Origin: Cinclus cinclus
Taxonomy: Eukaryota > Chordata > Aves > Passeriformes > Cinclidae
DNA: 64,000 nucleotides
Assembly (NCBI RefSeq): GCF_963662255.1
Contig: NC_085067.1
Coordinates: 9,921,648 to 9,985,647 of the forward strand
Reading direction: 5' to 3'
A model generated the notes under the pieces. It did no database searches. It had not been told where the DNA came from and saw only the letters and a list, made by a program, of their open reading frames with translations. Every line of letters starts with the position of its first letter. Within the stretch, counting starts at the first letter, position 1. Shown here piece after piece: positions 48,756 to 60,518 of the stretch. The position numbers were made by a program, and so were the translations under genes.

Positions 48756-49133
48756 AGCCCAGGCTGGATGTCCCTAAATGTTCCTGAGTGCCACCTGGAG
48801 CTCCGGACACTCCTTGAACCCATTCCTTCCATCCATGTTCTCCTGAGCACCAGGTTGGTGCTTTCCTGGGTGGGAAGGAAGGGTCTCTGTGGGGGCACCG
48901 TGTAACCAGAGGGAGCAGCAGCTCCTCCCCTGAGCTGGGGCACAGGTGAGGGCAACCAGGTGAGTGTCACCTGGGCAGGAGGCACATCCATGCCCTGCTG
49001 AGCTTTGGAGCCACAGGGCTCCTGCAAGATGGTACAGGATGGAAACCTGAGCCCTTGTGGGGAGCATTTTACCCTCAGGGCTCTCCCAGGGGCAAGATCA
49101 TGTTGGAAAATGGTTTAATCTGCTTCCGAGCAC

Positions 49134-50045
49134 ATGGAATCATGGAATCCCAGAATGGCTTGTGTTGGAGGGACCTTAAAGCCCATCCAGTGCCTTTCCA
49201 CTGTCCCAGGCTGCTCCAAGCCCCAGTGTCCAACCTGGCCTTGGGCACTACCAGGGATCCAGGGGCAGCCACAGCTGCTCTGGGCACCCTGTGCCAGGGC
49301 CTGCCCACCCTCCCAGGGAACAATTCCTTCCCAATATCCCATCTGTCCCTTCACTCTGGCAGTGGGAAGCCATTCCCTGTGTCCCGTCCCTCCAGGCCTT
49401 GTCCAAAATCTCTCTCCAGCTCTCCCAGAGCTCCTTCAGGTCCTGCAAGGCCACACTGAGGTCACCCCAAAGCTTCTCCTCTCCAGCTGAACAATCCCAG
49501 CTCTCCCAGCCTTTCCTCCAGCAGAGCTGCTCCATCCTCTGATCATCCTGGTGCCTCCTCTGGGCTCTCTGCAGCAGCTCCAGGTCCTGCCTGTGCTGGA
49601 CCCAGGGCTGGGACAGCTCTGCAGGTGGGGTCTCACCTGAGCACAGGGACACAATCCCAATCCCTCCCTCAGGGCTGGGGGTCCTGGGCTGGACCATGTC
49701 CAGTGTCATACACAGCAATCCCAGGGCCTTCTCCCAGGGCTGCTTCAGCTGCTCATCCCAGCCTGAATTGATCCTGGGGGCTGCCCCAACTTGAACTTGG
49801 CCTTGTTAAACCTCCTGAGATTCCCAAGGGCCACTTCTCGAGCTGTCCAGGTCCCTCTGGCTGGCCCTGTCCTCCAGGGGTGTCACTGCACCCTCAGCTT
49901 AGTGTCACCTGCTGAGAGTGCCCTCGATCCCTTCGTGTGTCATGGATGAAGACATTTAAACACCAATTTAGCCCCAAAAATGACCCTGAGGGCACCACTG
50001 ATGTCCAGCAGGACTCTGAGCCATTGGCCACGACTCTCTGGAGGC
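49134..50045 (-). mobile_element. Longest CR1 LINE copy in the window, about 0.9 kb
   Basis: Starts at ATGGAATCATGGAATCCCAG and continues without a break past the usual 3' block to TGGACCCAGGGCTGGGACAG, CTTGTTAAACCTCCTGAGAT, CTTAGTGTCACCTGCTGAGA and CATTGGCCACGACTCTCTGG. The last part lies further 5' in CR1 than any other copy here. It is still 5'-truncated and has no open reverse-transcriptase frame. Confidence 0.93.
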
Positions 50046-52464
50046 AACAGGGACTCTTCCTCTCAGGAGCTTTGTGCTGCCCAGGGCAGAGAGCAGAACT
50101 TGCAGATGATCTCTCTAAGTCCTCAAATGATTCTAAACTCTCACTTCAAAGCTGAGAGTTGAACCCATGGATCCCCAATGGCAAAGCCTCTGCTTGGGCA
50201 CAGAGCAATTTGGGCACTGATCCATGGCTAATGGCCATGGAGCTGAGCACTTCAGGCTGGAATGAGGCACTGGGAACTCTGCAGCTCCTCTTCACAGATG
50301 GGAAGCCATCCTTGCTTGGCTTGGGACTGGGAAAAGCATCTGTGGCCATGAGGAGTCTCATCCGGATTTCCAAGGACACTGGGATGAAGGCTTGAGGCCT
50401 CCCCTGGTACTGCCAAACTGAAATGATCCTATAAACCTCAGAAAGACTTTGGATCACTTTAGGGACAGGAATAAACCCTTCCAGCTGAGAAATGTGGGGG
50501 GCTGAGCTCATTTTACTGCAAGGCCAAGATCTCCTGGAATCAGTGGTCTTATAAATCAAAAAAATTATCCCAGAATTAATGATGGCTTTAAGTCTTCCTG
50601 GAGCCACACAAGCCTCTGGAGCCAGCTGTCTTAGGAGTTCAGGGAAGTTGGCACTGCTGGTTTGGGAATGTCAGCTGTGCCTTTTGATGGCAATACAACC
50701 AAACCAAATAAAATCCAGCAGAAGTGAGGAGCTTCAGAGCCAGAAACCTCCAGCCACCCAGGAAATCCTGTCAGGAGCAGGCGTGTCCAGTGTCACACCC
50801 CAGGGGATGAGTGTGGCAACACCGCCCATCTCATCTGCTCCTCATCCCAGGAAGCGCTCGGGTGGGGATTTATGGCAGGGAAAAGGGTCAGTTCCCATTT
50901 CCTGATGGTTTGGGTGACTCCTGCAAACCCCAGCTGGGGATTTGGCCAAGGTGCTTTGGGTCCCACTTGGAGCTGAGTTCAGCTGTGCTCAGGGCAGTGA
51001 GAAAGGAACAACCTGGGGAGTGGCTCCAGGGGTTCCTGCAGTGCCAAATATTCCTTTTGAAGCCATCCAGGGCTCACTATCTAGAGCAGCCACCCTGATC
51101 CTCTGTGCCAAGAGTTGTTCCTCCAACAGAAGGCAAAGAACAGGGAGAGAGATGGGATAACCCTGGGAGCTTTCCACAGGAGGAATTTTTATTTTAGTCC
51201 CATGTGGTGCTTGGAGTCATGAGGGGTAAGGGCTCTCCAAATGTCTTTCCTGGCTGTTGCAGTCCCAGGTTTTATTGTTATGGGCAAAAACCCAGTCAGG
51301 AATTAATTTCTGACTGTGCTCTTGGAAATCCAAGCCTAGAATTAGAAATGATCCAGAGGGGTACAAGGGGCTGGGCTGAGCTGCACAACTGCACCCAGCA
51401 CCGAACCAGTGGCAGCTGCCAGAATTCTGAGAGTGGAAGAGCCACCACAGGGATCTTTCCAACCTCCCGAGTTCCCATGAGGAGCTGGGCTGTTTCCTGC
51501 AGGGTTCCCCACCATGGAAAAATTTCCTGAAGCCTCATCCCTGGAAAATCGGCCCAGGAATGCAGCTCTGGATGCAAGAATGAGCCCAGGGATCCTTGGC
51601 ATCCTTGGAGCACCCTGAGGCTGTGGAGATGCTGAGCTGGGGGAGCTGTGGTGGGCATGGCCTTGGATGGTTCTGGAGAGGACCCAGGTGCTCCCAGCCA
51701 CTTTCCATAGCATGGCAGGGGGAGAAAATCACATGGAAAAACTTCTGGAATGGGAGAGGGCACTCACCAGGCTCCATCATGGGCAGGATATTGATTTGGG
51801 GAACAATAACTTGATTAATTACAATTACAAATGGGGTGGGTGGTGAGAGGCAAACTGAAACCCCAATAACCCTGTTGGCCAGGCTCACCTTCACTCAGTC
51901 ATTCCCAGCTCTGTCATTCCAGGCAGTGCAGGTGGATGAGATGGAGGTTGGTCCATCACACTTTACCTGTGGATTCTTGCTCACACCTCCCCCCTGTGCC
52001 ACCCTGGGGTCTCTCTCATGGGATAAAGTCCTTCAGGAGCTGCTCGAGTGTGGATCCCCCATGGGCCACAGATCCTGAGAGCGTGCCGGGGGGAGCAGCT
52101 TCCCCTGGGGCATCTCCCCCTGCTCCAGAGGGGGCTCTCCAGGGGCTGCCAGGGGTCTCTACTCCCCTCTTCATCTCCAGAGGCTGAGGGAGCCCAGCTG
52201 CTCCATGGAATCCTAGGGGAAGTTCCTGCCTTGCCCTTATTACTGCTGGGCTGTTTCCCACCCATATCCCTCCCTCCTCTCTCCCACAGCAGCTGCACAG
52301 CAATTTTTACCCTTTCTGGGAGGTGTTACCCCAGACGTGGTACCCCAGCTCCAGTGCTGGCCTTGTCCCTGGCACAGCTGCTCTGGGGCCAGCTGGACCC
52401 CAAACTCACACTGGGACCCCACAGGGAGGAGGGAAAGGACAGCACAGCTCAGGCCAGGGAGGGA

Positions 52465-52545
52465 GGGAGGGATGGATCACTATGGATCATTGTGGAAAGG
52501 AAGGATCACTGTGGAAATGAGGGATCATTATGGAAAGAAGTGCCA
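52465..52545. repeat. Diverged seed copies of the 19-bp minisatellite
   Basis: Imperfect units such as GGATCACTATGGATCATTGT, AAGGATCACTGTGGAAATGA and GGGATCATTATGGAAAGAA precede the main array by about 500 bases. They are probably an older, decayed edge of the same repeat. Confidence 0.75.
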
Positions 52546-52837
52546 GGAAAATTAATCCACAAACACCAGAGGTTTATGACCAAAAAGGAGACAGAGGAGC
52601 CCTCTTTCTTTATTTGAATAAAGGGAGAAGTCATGGGGCATTCCCCTGGGGTCTCTCAAATTTTTGGAGGACACACTCTCATTTATCCTCATTTCCTAGC
52701 TGCATTTCCCTCTCTCTTTCTGCATTAGCTGAGGTACGAGAGGTACAGACTTCCCTGAACACCTGATACCTAAGATTCCTCTCTAATGTATATCCCTCTC
52801 TTTTAATTTTTAATTCTTATAGAATTCATAGTTTTCC
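52546..52837. other. Unclassified spacer between the two parts of the 19-bp repeat
   Basis: AT-rich sequence with a TTTGAATAAAGG hexamer context near 52612-52625 and a following GGAGGACAC motif. It could be part of a degraded LTR, but I see neither clear ends nor a target duplication. Confidence 0.3.
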
Positions 52838-53030
52838 CCCATTGCTTCCTCCATCTTTCAATATCGAATTTCATTTATCAGCAAACCCGCAGTTTGTTTA
52901 TAAAGTCAAATATCTTTTTTTTTTCATTCATCAATCAGTGGAATCCTTCCCATTGTTTCTTTTATCTCTCAGTGCTGGTTTTATCTACCAGCAGACCCAC
53001 AGCTTGTTTGTAAAGACAAATGTGACATTC
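52838..53030. repeat. Diverged tandem duplication, about 111-bp period
   Basis: Two copies begin CCCATTG at 52838 and 52949. Both contain a TTTATC...CAGCA-ACCC-CAG-TTGTTT-TAAAG-CAAAT core. The second runs straight into the 19-bp array. Origin unknown; it may belong to a decayed mobile element. Confidence 0.6.
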
Positions 53031-53037
53031 CTCTCAA

Positions 53038-53688
53038 GAGGGATCACTGCGGGAAGGAGGGATCATTATGGGAAGGAGGGATCACTGTGGGAAGGAGGGA
53101 TCATTATGGGAAGGAGGGATCATTATGGGAAGGAGGGATCACTGCAGGAAGGAGGGATCATTATGGGAAGGAGGGATCATTATGGGAAGGAGGGATCATT
53201 ATGGGAAGGAGGGATCACTGCGGGAAGGAGGGATCATTATGGGAAGGAGGGATCACTGCGGGAAGGAGGGATCACTGCGGGAAGGAGGGATCATTATGGG
53301 AAGGAGGGATCACTGCGGGAAGGAGGGATCACTGCAGGAAGGAGGGATCATTATGGGAAGGAGGGATCATTATGGGAAGGAGGGATCACTGCGGGAAGGA
53401 GGGATCATTATGGGAAGGAGGGATCACTGCGGGAAGGAGGGATCATTATGGGAAGAAGGGATCATTATGGGAAGGAGGGATCATTATGGGAAGGAGGGAT
53501 CATTATGGGAAGGAGGGATCATTATGGGAAGGAGGGATCACTGCAGGAAGGAGGGATCATTATGGGAAGGAGGGATCATTATGGGAAGGAGGGATCACTG
53601 CGGGAAGGAGGGATCACTGCGGGAAGGAGGGATCATTATGGGAAGGAGGGATCATTATGGGAAGGAGGGATCATTATGGGAAGGAGGG
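53038..53688. repeat. 19-bp minisatellite, 34 units of two interleaved types
   Basis: The array is built from 34 perfect-length units GAGGGATCATTATGGGAAG (type A) or GAGGGATCACTGCGGGAAG (type B, with CTGCAGG and CTGTGGG variants), ending in a partial GAGGG. No unit is longer or shorter than 19 bp. Because 19 is not a multiple of 3 and no unit contains a stop in the + frames, long frames of up to 390 codons run through it; these are not genes. Confidence 0.97.
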
Positions 53689-53989
53689 CTCCTTGTGCCG
53701 TTTCTTGCAGCAGCTCACAGCACCTGAGGATGCTCCCCCTCGGAGGGGTCCCTCGGGCAGAGCTGTCCCCTCTCCAGCAGGAGAAGGGAGGGGACAGCTC
53801 CAGCTGGGGCTCTGCTGTCCCCTGCTTCCTCTGCCCCCCTCCTGTGCCCTCCTCACCCCGGGGCTGTGCAGAGGCAGCAGCGGAGCCGTGATGCCTTGGG
53901 CTCGGCCCCGTGCTCAGATTTGCCTCTTGCCCAGTTCAGCTCCCAGGGACCTCCACTCCATTCATGGTGCTATTTTTGTTCCACTTTCC

Positions 53990-54420
53990 CTTTGTCTTCA
54001 GTGCTGTCTTGTCTCAGTTTTGTGTCTTGGGCTGCCTCACATCCCCTCTTTGTTCTCTGCAGTAGTTTGCTCCATCCCTGTCCCCTCTTGCTCCTTTGTT
54101 CTCTGTGTATTTTCCTTTGTTTGCTCCTTTTCCTTTGTTATTCCTTTTGATTGCTTATTTCCACTTCGGAATTTTTTTCGCTCTCATTCTTTCCTGCTTC
54201 ATTCCTCTTCTTCTTTTCCTCTTGGTTTGTTTTCCCCATATTCTTGTTCTCTCTCCTGATGTTTTTGGTCTTTGTGTTTGGATTCCTCACCTCTTGCTTT
54301 CCTTCCTGAGTTCTCATTTTGGGTGGGGAAACCAGCCTGTGTTTCTTTCCTCCAATTTTAATCAAAGTGCCTAAAATCCAAATCCAAATTCTTTTTTTCC
54401 CTCTCTTTTTATTGCTAAGA
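53990..54420. repeat. Pyrimidine-rich low-complexity tract
   Basis: The + strand is strongly C/T-biased (repeated CTTTG, TTCCTTT and CTCTTCTTC words) for about 430 bases after the minisatellite. No family was recognised. Confidence 0.5.
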
Positions 54421-55230
54421 AGGAGACATCAACACAACTTGTGTCAGCAATTGGTGCCTATCCTGCTGCAGTGCCTTGCCACAGGCTGGAAAGTGGGGAT
54501 GCCATGGCCAAAGCCATGGATTTTCCAGATTCCAAGACCTCCCTGCCATGGGTAGGTGCAGACAGTGGGTGGATCCTGGTTTCAAGCATCAGAAACCCCT
54601 GGTGTCTGGGGACAGATCTCTCTGAGGTGGTGGGATGAGCCTGTAAGGGTCTGGCTCCTCCATGGGGATCCAGGGGGCAAAGGGATGAGATGGGACAAAG
54701 TGGATCTCCTCAGGAACCTGGGTTTGCTTCAGGCTGGGATTGTATATTTTTTTAATAAGGAAAAAACGAAACAACAAAAAACCATTATCCTCTACTGGTC
54801 ATTGTGCTGCCCTTGTTGAGCTGAATGAGAGAAGAAGAAATGCCTGCCCAGGTTCCCTGGGGTGCTGGGACTTCCAGGGGAAAAAACAGAAGACGTGGGG
54901 CAGGAAAGGGGAATCAAGAAAGGGAAATTAAGGTATTGGGGCCAGATTTGGTGAAATGAGCCCTGGGCTCATTCCTGGGCTGCTACCTCTGGGATGGGTC
55001 TGGCTTTGGCCAGAGGAAGGTGCCTGACCCCGCACAGGGAACTGAGAAGGGTCAGCTCTGCCATGGCCACAGGCAGCAGCTGAGGCTGAGCTGGGAGGTG
55101 CTGGGCAACTGTTCTGTCCCCAGGGTGGCCAAACACAGCCCCTTCCTGGGGGATTTTCATCCCATCTGGTCCTGAACTGCTTCCCCAGGTACCCCTGTCC
55201 TCCCTGGCAGAAATGGGGTTTGTGTGTGTC

Positions 55231-55857
55231 TGTCCTGGGGTGACTTTTTGATGCTTGTATCCCCAGTTGTCTGTTCTGTTTGTGTTGAATATTGAGTTCT
55301 GCAGCTTTAAGACTGGTTCCAGGAGAGAAGGGGAGAGAAGAGGTGCAGAGTTTGTGATCAGAGACTGCACTTGCTCCCCAGCATCCTTCACACAGACTGT
55401 GCTGTCTGCAGTGGACAGCAGGAGAGAGCTCTCCTTTGCTCTTAATTTCTGACTACCTGAGGAGGAGAAGTTCCCTGGACTGTTTATTTGTTTTTTTCTT
55501 TTTCATGGAAGTGTTCAAACCTGCTCTGGACTGAAAACCCAGAGGAGCACCGGGAGCTCACACCTGTGGCATTTCCCAGCTCTGCAGGGACTGAGAACAG
55601 CTTGAGTGAGCCGGGCTGCAACCCACGAGAGGGACTTTTCTGAATTTATCATCTCTTAAGAGCAGTGAGAGGTTTTGCTGTTTTGTATTATTCATTTCTG
55701 TGCTGGGGAGGGCTTTTCCTGTTAAATAAACAATTTTTTTCCACTTCTCTCCAAGGAAATCTTTTCCCGCACCAGCTGGGGGAGGGACCACTTGAATCTG
55801 TTTCCTAGAGGGACCCCATTCAAAGATTTCCTCCCAAATTTGCCCTAAACCAGGACA
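55231..55857 (+). mobile_element. Solo LTR of a second endogenous retrovirus type, 627 bp
   Basis: The element starts TGTCCTGG and ends CCAGGACA, a perfect 8-bp terminal inverted repeat with TG...CA ends. The flanks GTGTC (55226-55230) and ATGTC (55858-55862) agree at 4 of 5 positions, consistent with an old 5-bp duplication. An AATAAA at 55725-55730, about 130 bases before the end, is the expected LTR polyadenylation signal and fixes the + orientation. It shows no similarity by eye to the other two LTRs and there is no internal retroviral sequence nearby. Confidence 0.82.
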
Positions 55858-56046
55858 ATGTCCAGGCTGAATTTTCAGGTTGAAATGGCAAACCTAAACC
55901 TTTCTCCCTTCCCCAGCCCTGACAGGGAGGCTGGATGGATTTTTTTCTTTCTGTTCTTATTTCCTAAGTTGTGTTTCTTCCGATCAGAACAGATCAAGCC
56001 ACAGATCTGTTTTTCCCAAACCCAAATCAGCAGAACCCTCTGTTCA

Positions 56047-56265
56047 TCATGGAATCCCAGAATCCCAGAGTGGTTTTGGGCTGGAAGTAACCTTAAAACC
56101 CATCCAGTGCCACCTGCTGCCATGGGCAGGGACACCTTCCACTGTCCCAAGCTGCTCCAACCTGGCCTTGGACACTGCCAGGGATCCAGGGGCAGCCACA
56201 GCTGCTCTGGGAAATCCATTCCAGCACCTCACCACCTTCACAGGGAGGAATTTCACTCCAAAATA
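56047..56265 (-). mobile_element. CR1 LINE fragment, 3' end
   Basis: ATCATGGAATCCCAGAATCC through GGACACTGCCAGGGATCCAG to a diverged CACCACCTTCACAGGGAGGA. Confidence 0.9.
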
Positions 56266-56404
56266 TGTGAAAAAATTCCACGACCCCTGGAGCCAGGAAG
56301 CCTCCAGGTTTGGTGCAGAGGCTTCCCCATCCCCAGTCCTCCCTGGGAAGAGACAGCAGGATCCATCCAGCCGCTGAGTGTGTGACCCAGTGGCCTGACA
56401 AGAG

Positions 56405-56735
56405 CTCGGGCCGCTATAAATCATAAATGCCATTAATTATGGGCAATCCACGGAGCGAGGTCACGCTCTCCCTTTCACTTCCCTGCTCCGATAATTTCCT
56501 TGACCTCCTGTGTTTAAGTGGAGCAGCTCCTGCCGAGCCGCTTTGTTGCCGTTGATAGCGAGATAATTATAATTCCATCAGTGGTTAAACTGTTTCAATA
56601 GCGCCTGGCCCTCTCCTCAGGCCTTTGATGGATATCTAACAGAGCCCAGAGATCCTGGATTAATCAGATGCTATCTCCCGGCTGCTGGGAGCACACAAAG
56701 CGCTGACAACAGCAGCCGAGGCAAAACATTCTTTT
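56405..56735. promoter_or_regulatory. Candidate conserved non-coding element / enhancer
   Basis: Repeat-free block with two TAATTA homeodomain cores (56434-56439, 56564-56569), a TTAATCAGATG motif near 56660-56670 that resembles a PBX/MEIS-type composite, a TATAAATCATAAA stretch and more CpG than its surroundings. The two strands have no open frame. This texture is typical of deeply conserved enhancers near brain-expressed genes such as the AUTS2-GALNT17-CALN1 region; conservation itself was not tested. Confidence 0.45.
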
Positions 56736-57341
56736 CCTGGGATGAACATTCCAAAACCAGAGCGTGAGGACCGTGCCGGGGGCTGAATTTGGAGCTAGCT
56801 GCTCACCAGTCCAGCCAGGGAGCACCTGGGAGCTGGGAATGCAGCCTGGAATCTTCTCCCAGCCCTCACTGATCCCTGGTAGCACCAATTTTCTTTTCCA
56901 GGGGTGCAACTGTGGCAGGCAGAGGAGGGGGATTCACCTCTCAGTATGGCAGGAATTACAGAACAGTTGCAGGGTGAGGAGGGGAAAACAGTGCTTAAAA
57001 TGTTCCTTAATATTTGGTGGACTATGGCATGAGGGGCCCATAGTGCTTCAAATCTCCCCAGGAAGAGTCGGGAGGTGAAACTGTTATTACCTGAGCCCCA
57101 TCAACCAGCTGCTTTTCATGTTTTAAGAAGACATTTCCCCCACCCCACAAGTTTGTGTGGGAAATTATGGAAAGTTATCCACTCCTCCTTTTCTCTGTGA
57201 TTTTGCTGTTGAACTGCACTGGGACACATCCAGTCAAAAATGCTGCTCCTGTTCCTTGAGGGGACCCAGCCATGACCAGGGGTCTGGAGCCAAAACTCCT
57301 CCTGCTCCCATCCTGTGCAGGAAGGATGAAGTTTTCCTGGA

Positions 57342-57493
57342 ACCACAGAATATCCTGGAAGGGACCTCAAGGATCACCCAGTGCAGCCCCTGGCCCTGCA
57401 CAGACACCCCAACAATCCCTCCCTGGGCATCCCTGGCAGCTCCTGGAGCTCTGGCAGCCTCGGGGCCGTGCCCATTCCCTGGGGAGCCTGTTC
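57342..57493 (-). mobile_element. CR1 LINE fragment, second subfamily
   Basis: ACCACAGAATATCCTGGAAG through TCCCTGGCAGCTCCTGGAGC to CCTGGGGAGCCTGTTCC-like end. Confidence 0.92.
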
Positions 57494-58075
57494 CTTAACC
57501 TGTGTAACTGCACCCTAGAATGTCTCACTCGATGCCTGAACTTGTGTGAGACTCTGATCAGCACAGAAAAGGTGTGATTGTTTTCCGGAGAGTTTTTTTT
57601 CCGTGGTTGTGATGTGGTGGGAGCACCCATGGTTCTGTTTGGTTTGGTTTAATTATTGTTATTTGTGTGTAAACACACCAAGAGCTTGTTGAAACCACTG
57701 GGCTGGAAAACTGCCTGGGAGGCTCCTGCTCCTCTCTGCAGTGTTTAAAATGGTTCGTGACTGTTATTTCCCAGCTTCCCTGCCTGCCTGAGCTCTGTGT
57801 GTTTATCAGGAAAGACCCTGCATGCCCCGAGCCGGGGATGTGCTCTTGGGCTGGGAGTGATGGAGCTGCAGCACCTGAGGGGAGGGGCAGGGGCTGGGAA
57901 GGGTGTTTGGGAATGGTCCTGGAGCAGGGTAGAGCTGTGTGCAGTGTGTTCACCCCTGCCCCTTCCCATCCTGGAGCCCCTGAAGAGCCAGGGAGGAGGG
58001 TGGGTGCTTTATTCTCTGCTGGATCTGGGGTTTTCCCCTTGCTCTGGATCCCCTTGAACCAAAGTGATCTCTAAA

Positions 58076-58121
58076 TACCCATATAATACTCATATAATAC
58101 CCATATAATACTCATATTCCC
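58076..58121. repeat. Short 11-bp tandem repeat
   Basis: Four units alternating CCCATATAATA and CTCATATAATA, giving a 22-bp higher-order period. Confidence 0.9.
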
Positions 58122-59134
58122 ATTGCAGCCCTCACCTCTGCCAAACTCTCACCTGGCAGGTGCCACAGGGCACTGTTGTCACCATAAAGCCACTCCCTGT
58201 CCCTCTGCAGCCAGGCACCTGAGTGTCCCCATCCCTGCCCATTGTCCTGTGTGCCCCAGAGCTGTTTCCCCTCCCAGGTGGACCCGGGCAGGTCCTGGTG
58301 CCCCTTGGCCAGGGACTCTGGTGCCCACCAAGGGGGTGCCTTTCCCCCGTGTGCCAGGACAGTGCTCAGAGCACCCCCATCTCCCTTGGAGGGAACCACT
58401 GAGGTGCTGGGAAGTAGAAAATAAATCAGTGCCCCATGCCCAGTGCCCTGGGAGAGTTCAGGAGAGCAGGGAAATTGGGAAAGCTGTCATTGTGGTGGGT
58501 TTTGTACCCGGGGTGGCACTGGCAGCGACAGGTTTGGTGCCCAGGGTGGCACTGATAGGTTTGGTACTGGGGTGGCAGTGAAGGGTTTGGTGCTCGGGGT
58601 GGCACTTCCAGGACATGTCTGGCTGGACTCACGTCCCTGTCTTCGGGGTGACACTCTCCAGAGCAGGATCCGAAGCCCACGGGTCTCACAGGAACCACTT
58701 CCTGCACGGAGGGTGAACCGTGGGCTGGGATTTGGGATTTAAGGATGGGGACACCAGGGACCTGCCCAGGCTGGGCTGTGCTGGCCAGGGATGAGGCACA
58801 GGGAAGGGAAAGCTGCTCCCCCAGTGCCACCTTGTGCATGAAAACCAAAACAGCCTGGCGGGTCTGCAGGGCTGTCACGGGGGTATGGCAGAATCCAGGA
58901 CATCCCTATGGGGCTGGCAAATACCAAATGGGGCTAAAAATGCCTCTTGGATGAGGCTGTGAAAGGTTCCCCTCAGAGGCACTCCTCCTGAGACCATGGC
59001 TTTGGGTGAAGCTTTACCCGGGCAGGCTGAGCACAGCCTTCCCTAAAGATTTAAAAATGCTTTCTATTCACCCAGCTGGAGAGGGGCACAGAGCTGGAGA
59101 TTGTGCCCAGGAATCCTTGGGGTGCAGCTCCTGC

Positions 59135-59440
59135 AACCTGTGCCAGGGTCTTTCCTGCCTCACTGGGAACAACTCCTTCCCAATATCTAATTTAAATCTC
59201 TATTTTTTTAGTTTAAATCTGTTTCCCTCTGTCCTGTCAATATCTGCCAATGTAAAAAGTCCCCTTCCCTCTTTTTTTATGAACCCCCTTTAGGCACAGG
59301 AAGGGGCTCTGAGATCTCTCTGGAGACTTTTCTTCCCCAGGTGAGCCCCCCTAGCTCTCCCAGCCTGGCTCCAGAGCAGACTTGGAGCATCCTCATGGCT
59401 TCCTCAGGACTTGCTCCAACAGCTCCATGTCCTGTCTATC
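59135..59440 (-). mobile_element. CR1 LINE fragment
   Basis: ACCTGTGCCAGGGTCTTTCC, AACAACTCCTTCCCAATATC, CTTTTCTTCCCCAGGTGAGC and TTGCTCCAACAGCTCCATGT. The 3' terminal part is missing. Confidence 0.85.
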
Positions 59441-60379
59441 AAGGTCTGGAATAACAGGGAAGGAGGAAAGCCTGACCTCTTGAGAACTCAGTGATGGGAC
59501 ACGAGGGACAGGGGAGGGCCAAGAGCCAGGGCTGGAAGTGTCTGGAGAAAACAGGAATCTGGGCCAGCCAGAGATGACCCAGTGCTGTGTAAGCAGCAAA
59601 ATGATCGGCCCTGGGAATTCCTAGGTCTTGAGAGGCTTGGACTTTTCCAACACAGAAATCCTCTGAACTTCCACAGCTCCACCTGAACTACTTGGCAGCC
59701 CTTTGATACGGGCATCTCTGCACACCACAAGTGACAGGGAGGGCTTCAAAAAGGGACAAAAGGAACCCAGAAAGAGGAACAAGAAGGGAGGAATTATAAA
59801 TCTGCCCTTTGGAAAGAGCACCTGGGGCAAAAGACCTGGAATCCCCAAACCAGGAATTCCCAAACCAGACACCTCTGGAGCACCCAGAGGGATGATCATG
59901 TCCTATGGCTCAGGGTAAAACAAACCCCAGGAAAAGCTGGATTTCCTCTTCAGCTCATGCCAGATCCCTGCTCACAGTGTGGGGGACAGGCTGAAGGATG
60001 GGGTGTCCTGGGCTGGGCTCTGCCTTCTCCCAAGGAAAGCCCAGATTCCCAGGAGCAGGGTGGTCCCAATGCCTCTGGGAGAGGCACTACAGGCAACCCA
60101 TGGTGTGTTAATTATCCAACCCTCGGGAATGAGAGAGGGGGTGATGGGTGGGGTGGGGTTGGAGCTTCACTTTGAAAGCTTTGAATGGCAGGGAAGGGTC
60201 TTGGAGCTGCTTAAAGGACTTGCAGGGCTGCTGCAGAGGGATTTTTGCCTTCAGCAGCACCTCCCAATGATGTGACCCCCTTGGGGACAGGGTGGACAGT
60301 TCCAGGGGCATGGGAAATGAAATCCTCAACCTAAGCTGTCCTGGGCTCCTGGAGGTGCTAAGCAGGAGCATCCATTAAA

Positions 60380-60480
60380 GAAAAAAAGGAAAGAAAATAA
60401 CACAAAAAACCCCCACAAACAAACAAACAAACAAACAAACAAAAAACCAAACAAACAACCCCCAAACCCCCAAACATTTA
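60380..60480. repeat. (CAAA)n-type simple repeat
   Basis: A/C-only stretch with about seven perfect ACAA units in the centre and decayed edges. It lies just left of a minus-strand CR1 copy (60519). Confidence 0.9.
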
Positions 60481-60518
60481 AATCACATCAGATCTTTTTC
60501 ATAGTAAGAAAGTCCTTG

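Noticed and set aside
49248..49718. Many frames across the window with GHCQGSRGSHSCSGHPVPGP-like or QALAQGAQSSCGCPWIPGSA-like peptides
   Set aside because: They are the same non-coding CR1 3' region translated in different frames and strands, not a gene family.
52842..54259. Open frames of 349, 219 and 390 codons with GRRDHYGKEGSLWEGG-like repeats
   Set aside because: They are the three forward readings of the 19-bp minisatellite, which lacks stops; no start context, domain or splice evidence.
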